From assembly GCA_963971575.1 (NCBI GenBank), contig OZ020618.1:30866540-30930539 (forward strand): a DNA stretch of 64,000 nucleotides, in the 5' to 3' direction. Position numbers and translations under genes: made by a program. The stretch is from Liopterus haemorrhoidalis (Eukaryota; Arthropoda; Insecta; Coleoptera; Dytiscidae). Each line of letters starts with the position of its first letter. The stretch's first letter is position 1. This document shows, piece by piece, positions 1 to 10,174 of this stretch. The notes under the pieces are model-generated. The model saw only the letters and a program-made list of their open reading frames with translations, did not search any database and had not been told where the DNA came from.

Positions 1-503
1 TCCATGACGTAAGCACCCACTAATATGGAATTTTTCAAAATTCGGTCCCTAAGAGGGTGAAATTGGCTGAAATGTGATTTCACGGATTCCTCAATATCTC
101 TTAGGACCATTGAGATATCGACTTGGTTTTTACTTACAAAGATTACCCATAAAAATATAAAGTTATGTCAAAATTATACCCTAATCAACCCCTAGAGAAG
201 AATTATAAAACTCTTCGCATTTTCTTCGTTTGTTGAGTTATAATATTCCTTTTAACATATATATGTCTTTCTAAAATGTTTAAAAAGTTTTACAGTTTTT
301 TTTTACTCAGTAGTTCGAGCCCTATATAGTGTAAAAGGGTATAATGTTTTTTCATGGTTTCCTCAATATCTCTTAGGACAGATGAGATATCGACTAGGTT
401 TTTGCTTACAAAGGTTACCCATACACATGTTTAAAAACAAACTGAGGATTTTACACTAATGCGTCCGTCAGTATACCGTAGCGAAGCACGGGTACTCAGC
501 TAG
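1..503 (+). mobile_element. Helitron-like 3' end (partial)
   Basis: The segment ends in a short hairpin (CCGT 476-479 pairing with ACGG 488-491), then about eight bases and CTAG at 500-503, followed by T. A hairpin followed by CTRR before a T is the classical Helitron 3' terminus, and GCGAAGCACGGG-type ends are common in insect Helitrons. The 5' end lies outside the window and no Rep/helicase coding is visible, so this would be a non-autonomous copy. Internally, an imperfect direct repeat of about 68 bp occurs at 83-150 and 356-423 (shared core GAGATATCGACT). A chance resemblance cannot be excluded because the left end is not seen. Confidence 0.5.
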
Positions 504-581
504 TCAGCAAATAAATACATGTCTGCTTCATTGACTATAGCAAAGCTTTCGATAGTGTGCAGCATGTGAAACATAAAAATA

Positions 582-935
582 TTGCAACTGCTCAATGTTG
601 ATGACAAAGATATTAGAATAATCTCCAACGTTTATTGGATGCAAGAATCTGCTATCAGAATAGAAAATACAAGGTCTGATTACATAAAAATAGAAAAGGG
701 AGTTAGGCAAAGCTGTATCATGTCACCTGACCTATCCAATATCTATACAGAAATAATTTTTCGGGAAATAGAAAATATGGGCGGAGTTAATATAGATGGA
801 AAAAGGGTTAATAATATAAGATACGCAGATGATACATTTCTAAGCGCGGAAAGCCAAAAAGATCTAAGACTAATAGTAAATAAAGTTCAAGAACTAAGTG
901 AGGAAATAGGACTAAAGTTAAATCCAGAAAAATGA
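582..935 (+). pseudogene. LINE RT palm fragment
   Basis: 117 residues of reverse-transcriptase fingers/palm, with a GVRQ-like motif followed by SPDLSNIYTE and the catalytic YADDT box. It is interrupted upstream by a frameshift and downstream by a TGA where related proteins continue. It belongs to the RTE-like LINE and is not a functional gene. Confidence 0.85.
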
Positions 936-941
936 CTATAC

Positions 942-1556
942 TTGGTAATAAGCAAGAAACGACCTAGTGATCAAGGAAATTTAATTATAAACAATGGAGT
1001 CATAAATAGAGTGAATAAATGTAGGTATTTGGGAAGTATAATAACAGAAGACGGGAAAAGTGACGCTGATATAAATACAAGAATGGCCTTAACAAAAACT
1101 GCATTTGGTAAATTAAAATATTTGTTAACAAATAGAAATATCAGCTTAAAAAATAAAAATCGTGTGATCAGTTGTTACTTATTGAGAACGTTATTATACG
1201 GAAGTGAATGTTGGACTCTAAATCAAAAAACCCTAAATAAATTAAAAGCGTGTGAATTGTGGATTATTAGGAAGACTTTAAAAATATCATGGGCCGATAG
1301 AATGACAAATAGTGATGTGTTAAAAAAAATGAAAACAAGCAGACAAATAATAAGCAGAATTAAGAAGCTTCAATTAGTGTTTGTTGGGCATATTATACGT
1401 CAGAGGGATTTGGAATGGGATATTATTAGTGGACAATGTGACGGCAAAAGAGGCAGAGGTCGAAAAAGAAAAACATTAATCTCTAATATAATATGTGATA
1501 CAAATTTAAACAATTTTCAAACTCTTGTAAGGACTATTGACGACAGAGAATTGTAG
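942..1556 (+). pseudogene. LINE RT C-terminal fragment
   Basis: 204 residues in the same frame as the preceding palm fragment. It holds the RT thumb/connection region (CRYLGSIITEDGK, LRTLLYGSECWTL) and the basic C-terminal tail (GKRGRGRKRKTL) typical of these LINEs. The first methionine is only the first ATG after the nonsense codon. Non-functional. Confidence 0.85.
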
Positions 1557-1640
1557 CATTCCGTGGTAGCCGAAGTCTGTAGCAGATACGGCACATTATT
1601 GGATTGGAAGCATTCTTGCCTTTTCAGAAATAAAAAAGCA

Positions 1641-2480
1641 TAATATGTGCAAAATGCTCCTTATTTTCTATCATTTTCTTAACAAAATTTAAAAAACACA
1701 ACCAGATAATTTTTTTTCTTTCCGATACACTCACTGAAATGTTTTCTTTCAAATGATCTCAAAACTTACCACGTGTGAAGTCAATATCATTTAGGTTTTG
1801 CATTGCAATGCCATCTAGCGCTTGAAACGGGATGAACTTTTGCATCAACCTGTTACTACAGGAATTTTTGATCTCATAATTATTTCAAAAGTTTTCAAGG
1901 TTTCTGTATCACCGTGGTTACAATATTTGTCTGACTCGCTGGAGAATTAGGTAGCTATAGCTGGATCTTGATGCAAGCGCATCTTGTAATTAAGTACCCT
2001 ACTAAGTCTCAAGATAAGAGCACGTGGATTATTCTTTCAAGAGTTATCGACATTTATGATTTTTAATATGTAACCACAATTTGTTATCATTTACATTTGT
2101 GAGTGATAAGAAATTGTGGTACAAAAGCCTACAAAATCCTGAAATCTGGGTAAATTCACACTTCACATCAATTTTTATTATTGCTTTGACATTAACTTTC
2201 TTGCATTTACATATACATTAGTACTACGTTGCATTTTTTTCAACCTTTTTCAGGTGAAATACGATAAATCTGATAATAATTTTAAATTATAATAACACAG
2301 AATGTGTTGTTCTGGAAGAGATTTTAACTGTTTAATAAAAAATTCTTTGAGATTAATTATTTTTATCACAAACTATATTAAAAGGTTAAGTGGAAATAAA
2401 ATTTAGTATTCACTTTTACTGACATTAAATAAGGTACATAGGTGCCGCATTCAGTAACATTTTTATTTCTATATATTTTA
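1641..2480. other. AT-rich stretch, nothing recognised
   Basis: No ORF, RNA gene or repeat relationship to the rest of the window was recognised between the LINE tail and the mariner element. Confidence 0.5.
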
Positions 2481-2490
2481 TTTTATTTAT

Positions 2491-3681
2491 TTGTCTCAAA
2501 AGAAATTTTTAGCTTACTGCGTGAACGCAACGTATCCGAGGGGCGCGGAGGTTATGTCAATCGGTAGCCTGGCTCTTGGGAATTTAGTCGCTATGGAGCG
2601 TTTCTCGGGAGCAGACCGCGCCTTATGCGTGCGAGAGTTTTACAAAACCGGTGATTCGGCGACTGTAGCGCGTAGAAAATTCTGCAGTATTCGAGGTTTT
2701 CGCCACTTAAATGATGCGCCAAGCATTCCTCTCATTCGACATTGGGTTAAAAAGTTTGAAGAGACTGGTACAACGCTGAATAAATCAAAATCCGGGCGAC
2801 CTAGGTCATCAAGAACGGTAGAAAACTTGGAGAATGTTAATCAGTCTGTTCGTGACGACCCGAACCTATCAATTCGGAAGCGCGCAAGTGCTTTAAATGT
2901 GCATAGATCATCATTACATCGCATTATGCACAAAGACCTAAAGCTGCACCCCTACAAAATTCAATTGGTGCAAGAATAAAAGCCCCAAGATGCCAGTCAG
3001 AGGCGTAATTTCGTAAATCAGGTGATTGAGCGATTTTCAACGTTTACCAACATTTTGTTTTCGGATGAAGCTCATTTTCATCTTAATGGCCACGTAAATA
3101 AGCAGAACTGCCGCTACTGGAGTGCAACGAATCCGAAACGTAAACATCAGAAACCCCTACATTCGCCTAAAGTGACCGTATGGGCTGCGATGTCGGCGCG
3201 AGGAATTATCGGCCCGTACTTTTTTGAAGACGAAAGGGGGCGTGCAGTTACAGTGAATTCAGAGCGTTATGTGGAGATGTTAGACAACTTCTTGGTACCT
3301 GAACTGCAAAACTTTCCTGGCTATAACCAAAGAACATGGTTCCAACAGGACTGAGCAACTTCACACACGTCCAATATGTCTCTGCCACGTGTTCGTGAAA
3401 TTTTCTCAGGCAAATTGATCTCCCGGAGAGGTGTCATAAATTGGCCTCCACGTAGTCCAGATTTAACCCCTATGGACTTTTTCCTATGGGGTTATCTTAA
3501 ATCTAAAGTTTACGCCAATAAACCGACTGCACTGGCGCATTTGAAAGAAAATATCCGTCACGAAATGGCAGCCATCCCTGAGTCCACCTGCCGAGACGTC
3601 ATAAGTAATTTTACTGTTCGATTAAATGAGTGCCGAGAACGCGAGGGTCTACATTTAGACGATATTATTTTTAAGAAATAA
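2491..3681 (+). pseudogene. mariner-superfamily transposase (2 stop codons)
   Basis: DDE/D transposase in three same-frame segments (2491-2979, 3022-3354, 3376-3681) separated only by TAA at 2977-2979 and TGA at 3352-3354. The N-terminal helix-turn-helix region is readable (VREFYKTGDSATVARRKF, then SGRPRSSRTVENLE). The first catalytic Asp is in LFSDEAHFHL, the second in WFQQD (the next codon, normally Gly, is now TGA), and the third in PDLTPMDFFLWGY. All catalytic residues are still encoded, so decay is light. This transposase type is widespread in insects and spiders and is usually about 350-400 residues. The translated start lies in the left TIR, so the true start is uncertain (ATG at 2554 or 2593 possible). 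Confidence 0.88.
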
Positions 3682-3789
3682 ATCCCCAAAAAGTGTATTT
3701 TAATAATTAATAAACATTTTTTCTATATACGGCTTACTTTTTTTTTAATCGATCCACTAAATAGAAAATTTCTTTTAAGACACCTTGTA
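2492..3789 (+). mobile_element. mariner-type DNA transposon, two nonsense codons
   Basis: A transposase-bearing element bounded by inverted ends: TGTCTCAAAAGAAATTTTT at 2492-2510 and its near-reverse complement AAAATTTCTTTTAAGACA at 3765-3782. The last bases at 3783-3789 (CCTTGTA) are not matched on the left, where the sequence is AT-rich (ATTTATT), so the extreme 5' terminus has probably decayed. One open frame (frame 1) runs from about 2491 to 3681 with only two internal stops. No clear TSD is readable because of the left-end decay. Confidence 0.85.
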
Positions 3790-3794
3790 TTTGA

Positions 3795-4205
3795 GTTGCT
3801 TACAGGTGACCCAAATCTGCAACTACATAATAAAAAATAAAATACATAATTATACATATATATTTTAATAAAAGATAATCAGATAAAAAATTAAATTCAA
3901 AACAAAATATACATGTGTATGTTTGTCCCTATATGCGTAGATGATATACACGCGTACATGTTTCGACCGACCAATTCGAAGAGAACTCAAGTTGGCCATA
4001 ATAGAAATAAAACAATAGAATTATGATAACATAAAAATTAATTTTACTGTATATTTAAGATTTTGAAATCCAACTTGACAGAATATGACCCACTGTGAAC
4101 CCCTTACGCAACCGCTCACCCGTCCATGCGCGCACATATACATAATAACTAACAAAAATAATTAACAAAATATTAAGGATTACCTTTAGGTTTTTTTTAA
4201 GGGTA
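3795..4205. other. Short unannotated spacer
   Basis: AT-rich, with a short GC-richer patch around 4085-4135. It may be 3' UTR of the minus-strand LINE that ends nearby. Nothing else is recognised. Confidence 0.4.
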
Positions 4206-4212
4206 AATTAAG

Positions 4213-4470
4213 TTAACGATTGGTTAATGCCAAAATATCACTATATTTTTTACAGAAGCGCTTACGGAAAACACTTAATTTTAGTATTATGGAAATAAAT
4301 ATCAATGTCATTTTGAAACAAGTTGTGTTGTATATTGTTACCAGGTGAATTAGTGGGGAATTTTGCGTTGAATTAGTTCGGGCTTGCCTTTGGTGTAAAA
4401 TGTTATGGTTCCTTAAGCTTTTGGTAGGGACGGAAAGAGAAATCATCTGCAATATATCAGATAAGTCCAT
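4213..4470 (-). pseudogene. LINE ORF2 C-terminal tail fragment
   Basis: 85 residues with RSLRNHNILHQRQARTNS-like sequence, matching the basic C-terminal tail that follows the RT in CR1/Jockey-type insect LINEs. A frameshift separates it from the RT segment. The reading after about residue 50 is probably out of frame. Confidence 0.6.
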
Positions 4471-4596
4471 TGAATTGTTTAAAAATTTTCAGGTCATGAC
4501 CAGGTCAGAAATGATGCAGCGATCTTCTAGCTGTAATATATTAAAGTAGTGGCATTTCGATAGATGGGAGTTTAGAAAGCGTTTTTGTATTGCTTC

Positions 4597-5433
4597 TTAC
4601 CTATTTATATGGCAATTGTACATAGGATTCCAAACAGTACTGCAAAAGTTCAGTTGGCTTAATACGTATGCGTTATAAAGGGATATGATTCCAGAGTCAC
4701 GAAAATATTTGCAGATGCGAATAATGAAACCTAGGAGTTTGTAGGCTTTTTTAGCAATGTAATCTACGTGGTTAGCGAATGTGAGTTTACTGTCTGACAG
4801 AATACCGAGGTCTTTTATTTCTTTCACGCTGTTGAGAATATTAGAACTTATATTATAATTGAAATTGAATAAAACTGTGTTTCTAGTAAATGTAATGTGT
4901 TTACATTTGGGATAATTTAAGAATAATTTGTTAACGACACAATAATGAGCAAATCGATCAAGATCTGTTTGTAGTAATATGGAATCTCTCGCGGTTCTGA
5001 TAGGTTTGAATATTTTCATGCCGTCAGCGAATAAAAGAAACTTACTATTTTTGAAGCATTCATAAATATCGTTGATATAGATTATGAATAATAGCGGTCC
5101 AATGTGATTCCCCTGAAAAATTCCGGAAGTTGTTTTGAAAAATTTGGACAAAGAGCCGTTAACAGAAGACCTATTTCTTATATAAGATGGAACCCAGCGG
5201 AGAAGAATACCGTGAATTCCAGTATCACATAGATCACAAAGTTCGTCGTATAAAATAGATTCGAATAGTTTAGCTAAAATATAAATTTTAGAAATAGGCC
5301 TGTAATTCGAGACAGAACTTATGTCTCCAGATTTATGAATAGGAATAATGATAGATTTTTTCCATAACGTGGGGAAAATTCCTAGATTGAGTGATATTTT
5401 AAAAATAATAGTTAATGTGGAAAATCGGCCCAA
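4597..5433 (-). pseudogene. LINE reverse transcriptase with internal deletion
   Basis: 278 residues. The fingers motif KSIIIPIHKSGD...NYRPIS is followed by LAKLFESILYDEL, then a jump directly to LCDTGIHGILLRWVPSYI. This implies deletion of roughly the motif A segment, where the catalytic Asp-containing DxxKAFD box should lie. Motif B is altered (SGIFQGNHIGPLLF) and motif C reads FADG instead of FADD, so the catalytic centre is lost. The C-terminus ends with NFCSTVWNPMY. A dead copy. Confidence 0.88.
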
Positions 5434-6001
5434 CAGTTCTTAAGTAAGGACGGTGGTAAGTTATCAACGCCTGGTCCTTTGTTATTTATTAAGTTTTCCA
5501 CGTAAGCGCCAATAATTATATAAACTATTGACGTTGATGTAATAATTTATAAATTGACTGAAAATAGGTTGAGAACAGTTCGGGTATGGACTCGGCATCG
5601 GTAGCTACTTTGTCATTAAAATTCATAATATTGATAACTTTAATTGTGGATGGAGAGAACCATACAGGATAGCGGCCATTGCGAGATCTAAATTTTGGAA
5701 CATGTTTACTTAAAATTCTATTAAATTGTAATAAGTATATTGTAAAAGATATCTACAGTAGAATCCATGTTCGTACCGTTCGGCACTGATTCCCATTTTG
5801 TAGAAAGTAATTCATTGTCAATTTCAATAAAGTTTGTACGAGAGAAATTAAATTTATTTAAATATGATAACTTTGACTTAGCTCTGTTAAAAGTGACAGT
5901 TAAATCGAATTCTAATGAACGATGATGAGCATCCTCTTGTACAAGAGAGAAATGTCTGCGGTTCATTTTTAGTTAGTAACTATCGTTTAGCAGAATTAAG
6001 T

Positions 6002-6292
6002 CTAGTGTGCGACCATTATATTATAGATTTGAACATTATTATATTGTCTCAGTCCACAGTACGATATAGTATCAACAAATTTAGTAGAATGCGGGTCAGA
6101 ATAATATACAGGTGATAAATATGAATTGTTGTCTTCGTAAGTCCAGGTTATATTAGGTAGATTAAAATCACCAATTATAAGTGATAATTCACTAAAATCG
6201 TTGATATGGGAATGAAGGCCACAGAATATCACCAGAAGCGCCTTCGCTGTATAAATATTTTTGTCAGCGTAACTAGTTCCATCTATTAGCAC
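6002..6292 (-). pseudogene. LINE endonuclease C-terminal fragment
   Basis: Apurinic-type endonuclease fragment containing LIIGDFNLPNITW, the catalytic GDFN motif of exonuclease/endonuclease/phosphatase domains. The N-terminal half is absent and the C-terminus runs into a frameshift. It is part of the minus-strand LINE at 4.2-6.3 kb. Confidence 0.8.
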
Positions 6293-6295
6293 GCT

Positions 6296-6835
6296 GCATA
6301 ACTAACTTTCGCTTAACCCGCGAAATTTGAATATTTATAACATTATTATTCCCAAAATTAAAAAAAAAAAAATAGTTGTTAAAGACATGCATACATTTTT
6401 GGTTTATATAAAATGTTATTACAATTCAAAATAATAAAATTTTAATAAAACAAAAATGTATGCAAGTCTAAAAATTGCAAGGGATCATAAATAAATAAAG
6501 AATATAAAATTAAGCATTTTATTGTCACTTATTATAGATACACATATATAAAACATACATAGAAAAATAGTAGATACATAAATAATATTGTTCGGAGATC
6601 GATAACCTTCATAAAGAAAAATATCTAATATACGATACATCTAAGTTTGATTTCAGCTGATGAAGTATACAATAAAAAGTTCCACCAAATATAATCAAAA
6701 TATTATTATTAATATCAAAACACTTATTATTATCTCTAGTCATTATGGCGCTCAGCCATTCTGACTTGGTCACAGAGCCATATTTAGCATAAGAGCGATA
6801 GGTTACCGAACTCTTTGCTATAGTAAAATCTTAGC
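6296..6835. other. AT-rich stretch, nothing recognised
   Basis: Homopolymer-rich AT DNA with no convincing ORF, hairpin or repeat relation to other parts of the window. Confidence 0.5.
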
Positions 6836-7092
6836 CCCCCAGCAAACATTCAACTGACGGCCGAATGCCGGCAAACTGCTTTTACTGCTGGCACCAAAAG
6901 TAAGTGCAACGCCAGTATTAATAATGTACTTCACATTTGTACTTCACATTCCGCCTATACGAAGTACTTTACCAGCATTTTATAAGCACTCCTTATTTGT
7001 ATTAATCCAAGCAAACATTTTTATACGGGCTATCGTCTCTTCTTCACTCATACTTTTTACTTAAAACTAAACTTTTTTTGAATGTAATAATA

Positions 7093-7968
7093 GGGGATAG
7101 ACATGATTTTTTTATTTTTTTTTATTATATTCCTCTTGTTGCATATAAATATAAAAAACAGTTTTTAATTTTTTTTTTTTTTAATTTGAAGCCTTAAAAA
7201 AATCGTAAATGTATGTAGCGCGCGAAAACGACGTGTGACGTCATACCCTTCTAACTGACACATGACACTACTAGTCTACCCAGCGTACATAGTCTGTTGT
7301 GAACTTATTTGTTTGTATAACTTTTATAGGTTATGTAAAGTTAGAGTGATTTTAATTAAAATAAAGTTTAATTCTATAAAAACAATTTATACATGTTTAC
7401 CGAATTAAATTTTATATTGAAATATATAAAATATGGAAGATCCAGGCCCCAGTACTTCGAAACATAGTCGAAAATATTGTTTAGTACCAATGTGCACAAA
7501 TAGTTCAATTAGAAATCCAAAAAAATTATTTATATCATTACCTGATGACGAAAAACAACAGAAAAGCTATGAGGCGAAATAAAACCGATATTTCAGAAAA
7601 AAGTAAACTTTATGTTTGTGAAGACCATTTTAATGTGAGTACATATATTTTATAAATTATTTTAATAATAAATGCGTGAAAAATTGTTTAAATACAAATA
7701 CAAAACTCTCAAACAATACAATATAAACACGTAAACATTATGTTTTGTCTGTATCTGTGACGTCAAACCCTTACAATCTCAGTTGTATCTACTCGGCAAC
7801 CTTCGCGGCGTGGTCGGCTTATTTCAAATTTACAATATTTTAATTAAAAAATTTGGCTATAATATTAATTAAAATGTGATTTTTGTTGTGTTAGGTGACA
7901 TAACTAACATTAAAATATCAAAAAAATGTAGTTTTAAGGAAATATAAATTTTATGCGTATCCCCTATT
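7093..7968 (+). mobile_element. GGGGATA-ended element with THAP exon
   Basis: Begins GGGGATAGACATGA and ends ATGCGTATCCCC, with terminal inverted repeats of GGGGATA plus a few partly matching bases. In copy B of the host repeat the flanking bases are joined (near 15686), which defines the insertion; flanking TA dinucleotides suggest a TA-type TSD but copy B differs by a base or two. It holds a decayed THAP-domain coding exon, so it derives from a THAP-encoding DNA transposon (P-like, Kolobok-like or ISL2EU-like; not resolved). Length about 0.88 kb, far too short for a full transposase. Confidence 0.65.
7433..7634 (+). pseudogene. THAP-domain 5' exon of DNA transposon
   Basis: ATG at 7433 opens MEDPGPSTSKHSRKYC, then LVPMCTNSS and PKKLFISLPDDEK: the first half of a C2CH THAP zinc finger (first Cys pair, basic/aromatic core). 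The second half, RNKTDISEKSKLYVCEDHFN with the terminal C-x2-H, lies in another frame after about 7562, so a small deletion or frameshift has removed the middle (including the usual Trp). The fragment ends with AAT followed by GTGAGT at 7635, a good splice donor. THAP fingers are DNA-binding modules of P-type and related transposases. Decayed, not a host THAP gene. Confidence 0.75.
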
Positions 7969-8462
7969 TGAAAAGTCTGATTGTTCTTAGTCATAAAACG
8001 CCCTAACCGCGTGGCCTTGGAGGGCCAGTACAAGTTGATACGTGTTGGTGGACAGTTTGTCAAGATGTGTATTTAAATAGTTATTGTTTTGCGAACATTA
8101 TACAGTTTTTTATTGTGATTTGTGTGTGTTTTGTTAGATTTAAGGACGTAGTTTACACAAACTGTTTCATGTTAAATTGTTTAATTTTTAGTTTAGTTCA
8201 ATCATAGTTTTTTCATGTAATAAAATTTTCAATTATTAATAAATCTGTTACAAGATTATAAATATGTCATTTAAAAAATATAATTTGTCATATTTTACTT
8301 TGAATAGTGACATCCTAAATATTTTGTAAATATAATACTAACCTGAAATAATACAAACTTAATCCAAAACTGTAAAGCTTTTTTTACAATATAACCAAGT
8401 TTCTAAAAGTCAGTAATACACTATAAAAATCACCAAAATAACCAGATCTAGTTTGTTCTTAC

Positions 8463-9192
8463 CAGTGATGGGCGTGTAAGTTACATGATGTAAGTTACCT
8501 CATTGTTGACGCGTAAACAATTGATGTAAAGTATACACAAAAACTCTTGTAAACAATGTAAACAACGTAAGCAATGTAAACAATGGTTAAGACATGCGCA
8601 CTTGTTTTGAATTACAGATCCTCATTATCAATACATTTTTTATAAATAATAAAATTTTAATGAAACGATTTTAAATGAAAAAGTAAGTATCTAAAATTAG
8701 GACGAACCAATATACATATTAATAAAAATCGAATTTGCATCATTATACAGGTGTTAGATACAAATTAGTAAATATGAAAAATAAAAAACTTTTTTCTTTA
8801 AAAAATTCAGTCTAATTTTTTTAATAACAAAATACATTAAATTTCACCTTTAAGAAAATCAGCCTATATTTTTTAACAACGAAAAGATTCATTGCAAATT
8901 TTGCATAACGCCCTATATTTTATTTCATTTTATTTAATTAAAACAAAACCTAGTTCTTCAGAACTATTCCTTCGGTTTCTTCCCACCATTTTTTTAATAA
9001 ATTTATTGTTTTGAACTGAATATACTTGTTCATTAACTCTCTATTATTCGTATTAAATAACTAAAACTAACCTCATTATTTGACAGTTTACAAAGTTTAT
9101 TTGTTTACATTGTTGACAAGTTAACCAATTGTTTACATTAGTTTACACGTAAACGTAAACAATTAAAGTTTACGTGTAAACGCCCATCACTG
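8463..9192. mobile_element. hAT MITE, perfect 8-bp TSD
   Basis: 730-bp element with TIRs starting CAGTGATGGGCG and ending CGCCCATCACTG, the hAT CAG...CTG signature. It is flanked by GTTCTTAC at 8455-8462 and 9193-9200, a perfect 8-bp target-site duplication. Copy B of the host repeat carries the empty site with one GTTCTTAC (around 16180-16190). There is no transposase; the subterminal regions contain clusters of GTAAACAATGTAAACAA-type motifs (8500-8585 and 9100-9180) that may be transposase-binding repeats. Non-autonomous. Confidence 0.95.
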
Positions 9193-9536
9193 GTTCTTAC
9201 AAAAGTGAACAGCTTATAGCATTAACGCTTATAAAATTTGATTATTGAATTTATTTTAACAAGTATGATTTCTTTAGGTTGGCACTCTTCAAGTCAGGGA
9301 GAAAAGATGTGGTTGATAATAAATACAAGCCGAATATTGGCGAAAATTATTAGTCAGCACTTATCTTTAGGATGCAATTTTTTGGCAGAAATGGCAGAAA
9401 ACCATTTTCTAAATTTTTAAAATTCTTCATTAAATTAATAAATTAAATAAACTAATTCCTGTTATTCCTGAAATTATATTTATTTAATATTTATAAATAA
9501 ATCAATAAATTATAACTGTTAATACAATTTACAATC

Positions 9537-9702
9537 GGCCAGTTTTACCATCGTTGAATAAATTTATTTAACAAATTAAGTTAACAATATCGAATCATTC
9601 TATTGACAGCAATGTTAATTTTTTCATTAATAGTTTAAAACCGATACGATATTGTCAACTTTATTTGTTAAATAAATTTATTCAACGATGGTGAAAATGG
9701 CC
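9537..9702. repeat. Palindrome with 56-bp arms inside copy A
   Basis: Left arm 9537-9592 begins GGCCAGTTTTACCATCG and right arm 9647-9702 ends CGATGGTGAAAATGGCC. Arms differ at only a few positions and flank a loop of about 54 bp. The same palindrome is present in copy B (about 16502-16667), so it is an inherited part of the family and not a local rearrangement. Confidence 0.85.
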
Positions 9703-9839
9703 AAATGAGTATATATTTTGCACCTAACCATTAATTTATTTTAATACTGGGTAAGTACACATGTGTTACATTTGAAACACTAGAGAGTGGGTATAATATA
9801 TTCACTGGTCCGTCAGAAATAAATCTTGCAACTAATGCG

Positions 9840-10150
9840 ATTATTTTGCACTTTACCGTTGCTGGGCCAGCAACTGATACATCGATGGGCCAGCTAACGG
9901 CCACGGGGACACCGGGGTACTGGCCCAGTGCAAAATGCCAGCACTGGTCCAGTGCGAAAAGCCAGCACTGGCCCAGTGCGAAATGCCAGCGCTGGCCCAT
10001 TACTTTCAATGCACTTTACCGTTGCTGGGCCGGCAACTGATAAATCAATGGGCCAATAACGGCCACGGGGACACCGGGGTACTGGCCCCGAAATGCCAGC
10101 ACTGGCCCATTAGTTTCAATGCCGGGGAGTATGTGCTTTACCAGCACTGG
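9840..10150. repeat. GC-rich minisatellite in copy A
   Basis: A unit of roughly 24 bp, GCCAGCACTGGCCCAGTGCG plus AAAT, is tandemly arranged with variants. A larger 163-bp period (GCACTTTACCGTTGCTGGGC at 9848 and 10011) covers the array twice. Copy B carries a single larger unit (from 16717), so unit number varies between copies. The GC content stands out against the AT-rich surroundings. ORFs here are frame artefacts of the repeat. Confidence 0.8.
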
Positions 10151-10174
10151 CCCGTATAAAAATGTTTGCTGGGG

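Larger units (their letters stand above)
505..1640 (+). mobile_element. RTE-like LINE, 5'-truncated and mutated
   Basis: Reverse-transcriptase remnant. Palm motif A (FIDYSKAFDSV) is readable at 527-559 in frame 2. A frameshift near 575-582 moves the reading to frame 3, where QSCIMSPDL and YADDT (motif C) lie within 582-935. A stop at 933-935 is followed in the same frame by 942-1556 with the downstream RT/C-terminal signature (LYGSECWTL, WIIRKTLKISW, GKRGRGRKRK). No endonuclease or ORF1 remains. The order and the YGSECWTL motif fit RTE-type endonuclease/RT proteins common in insects; the exact clade is inferred. It begins directly at the Helitron-like CTAG terminus, so the Helitron probably inserted into it. 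The 3' boundary is approximate. Confidence 0.85.
4210..6295 (-). mobile_element. CR1/Jockey-like LINE, decayed (-)
   Basis: Minus-strand non-LTR retrotransposon remnant, read from high to low coordinates. It has an endonuclease fragment (6002-6292, with LIIGDFNLPNITW), a linker (5721-5966), an RT domain (4597-5433) and a C-terminal tail (4213-4470, with LRNHNILHQRQARTNSTQNS). The element is 5'-truncated inside the endonuclease and has frameshifts plus an internal RT deletion. No poly(A) or TSD was recognised. Clade is inferred from the endonuclease-RT order and absence of an RNase H domain. Confidence 0.85.
6837..10174. mobile_element. CCCAGCAAAC-ended DNA element, copy A (hosts two insertions)
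   Basis: Starts CCCCAGCAAACATT and ends AATGTTTGCTGGGG, so it has roughly 14-bp terminal inverted repeats. The same sequence, minus two insertions, recurs at 15461-16884, proving a repeat family. It carries no ORF of its own, so it is a non-autonomous DNA transposon of uncertain superfamily; flanks (TTAGCC / TTATC) give no clear TSD. Inside are a GGGGATA-ended element (about 7093-7968), a hAT MITE (8463-9192), a 56-bp-arm palindrome (9537-9702) and a GC-rich minisatellite (about 9840-10150). Without the two insertions its length is about 1.7 kb. Confidence 0.75.

Noticed and set aside
4101..4140. GC-richer patch as a promoter
   Set aside because: No motif beyond composition; probably LINE 3' UTR.
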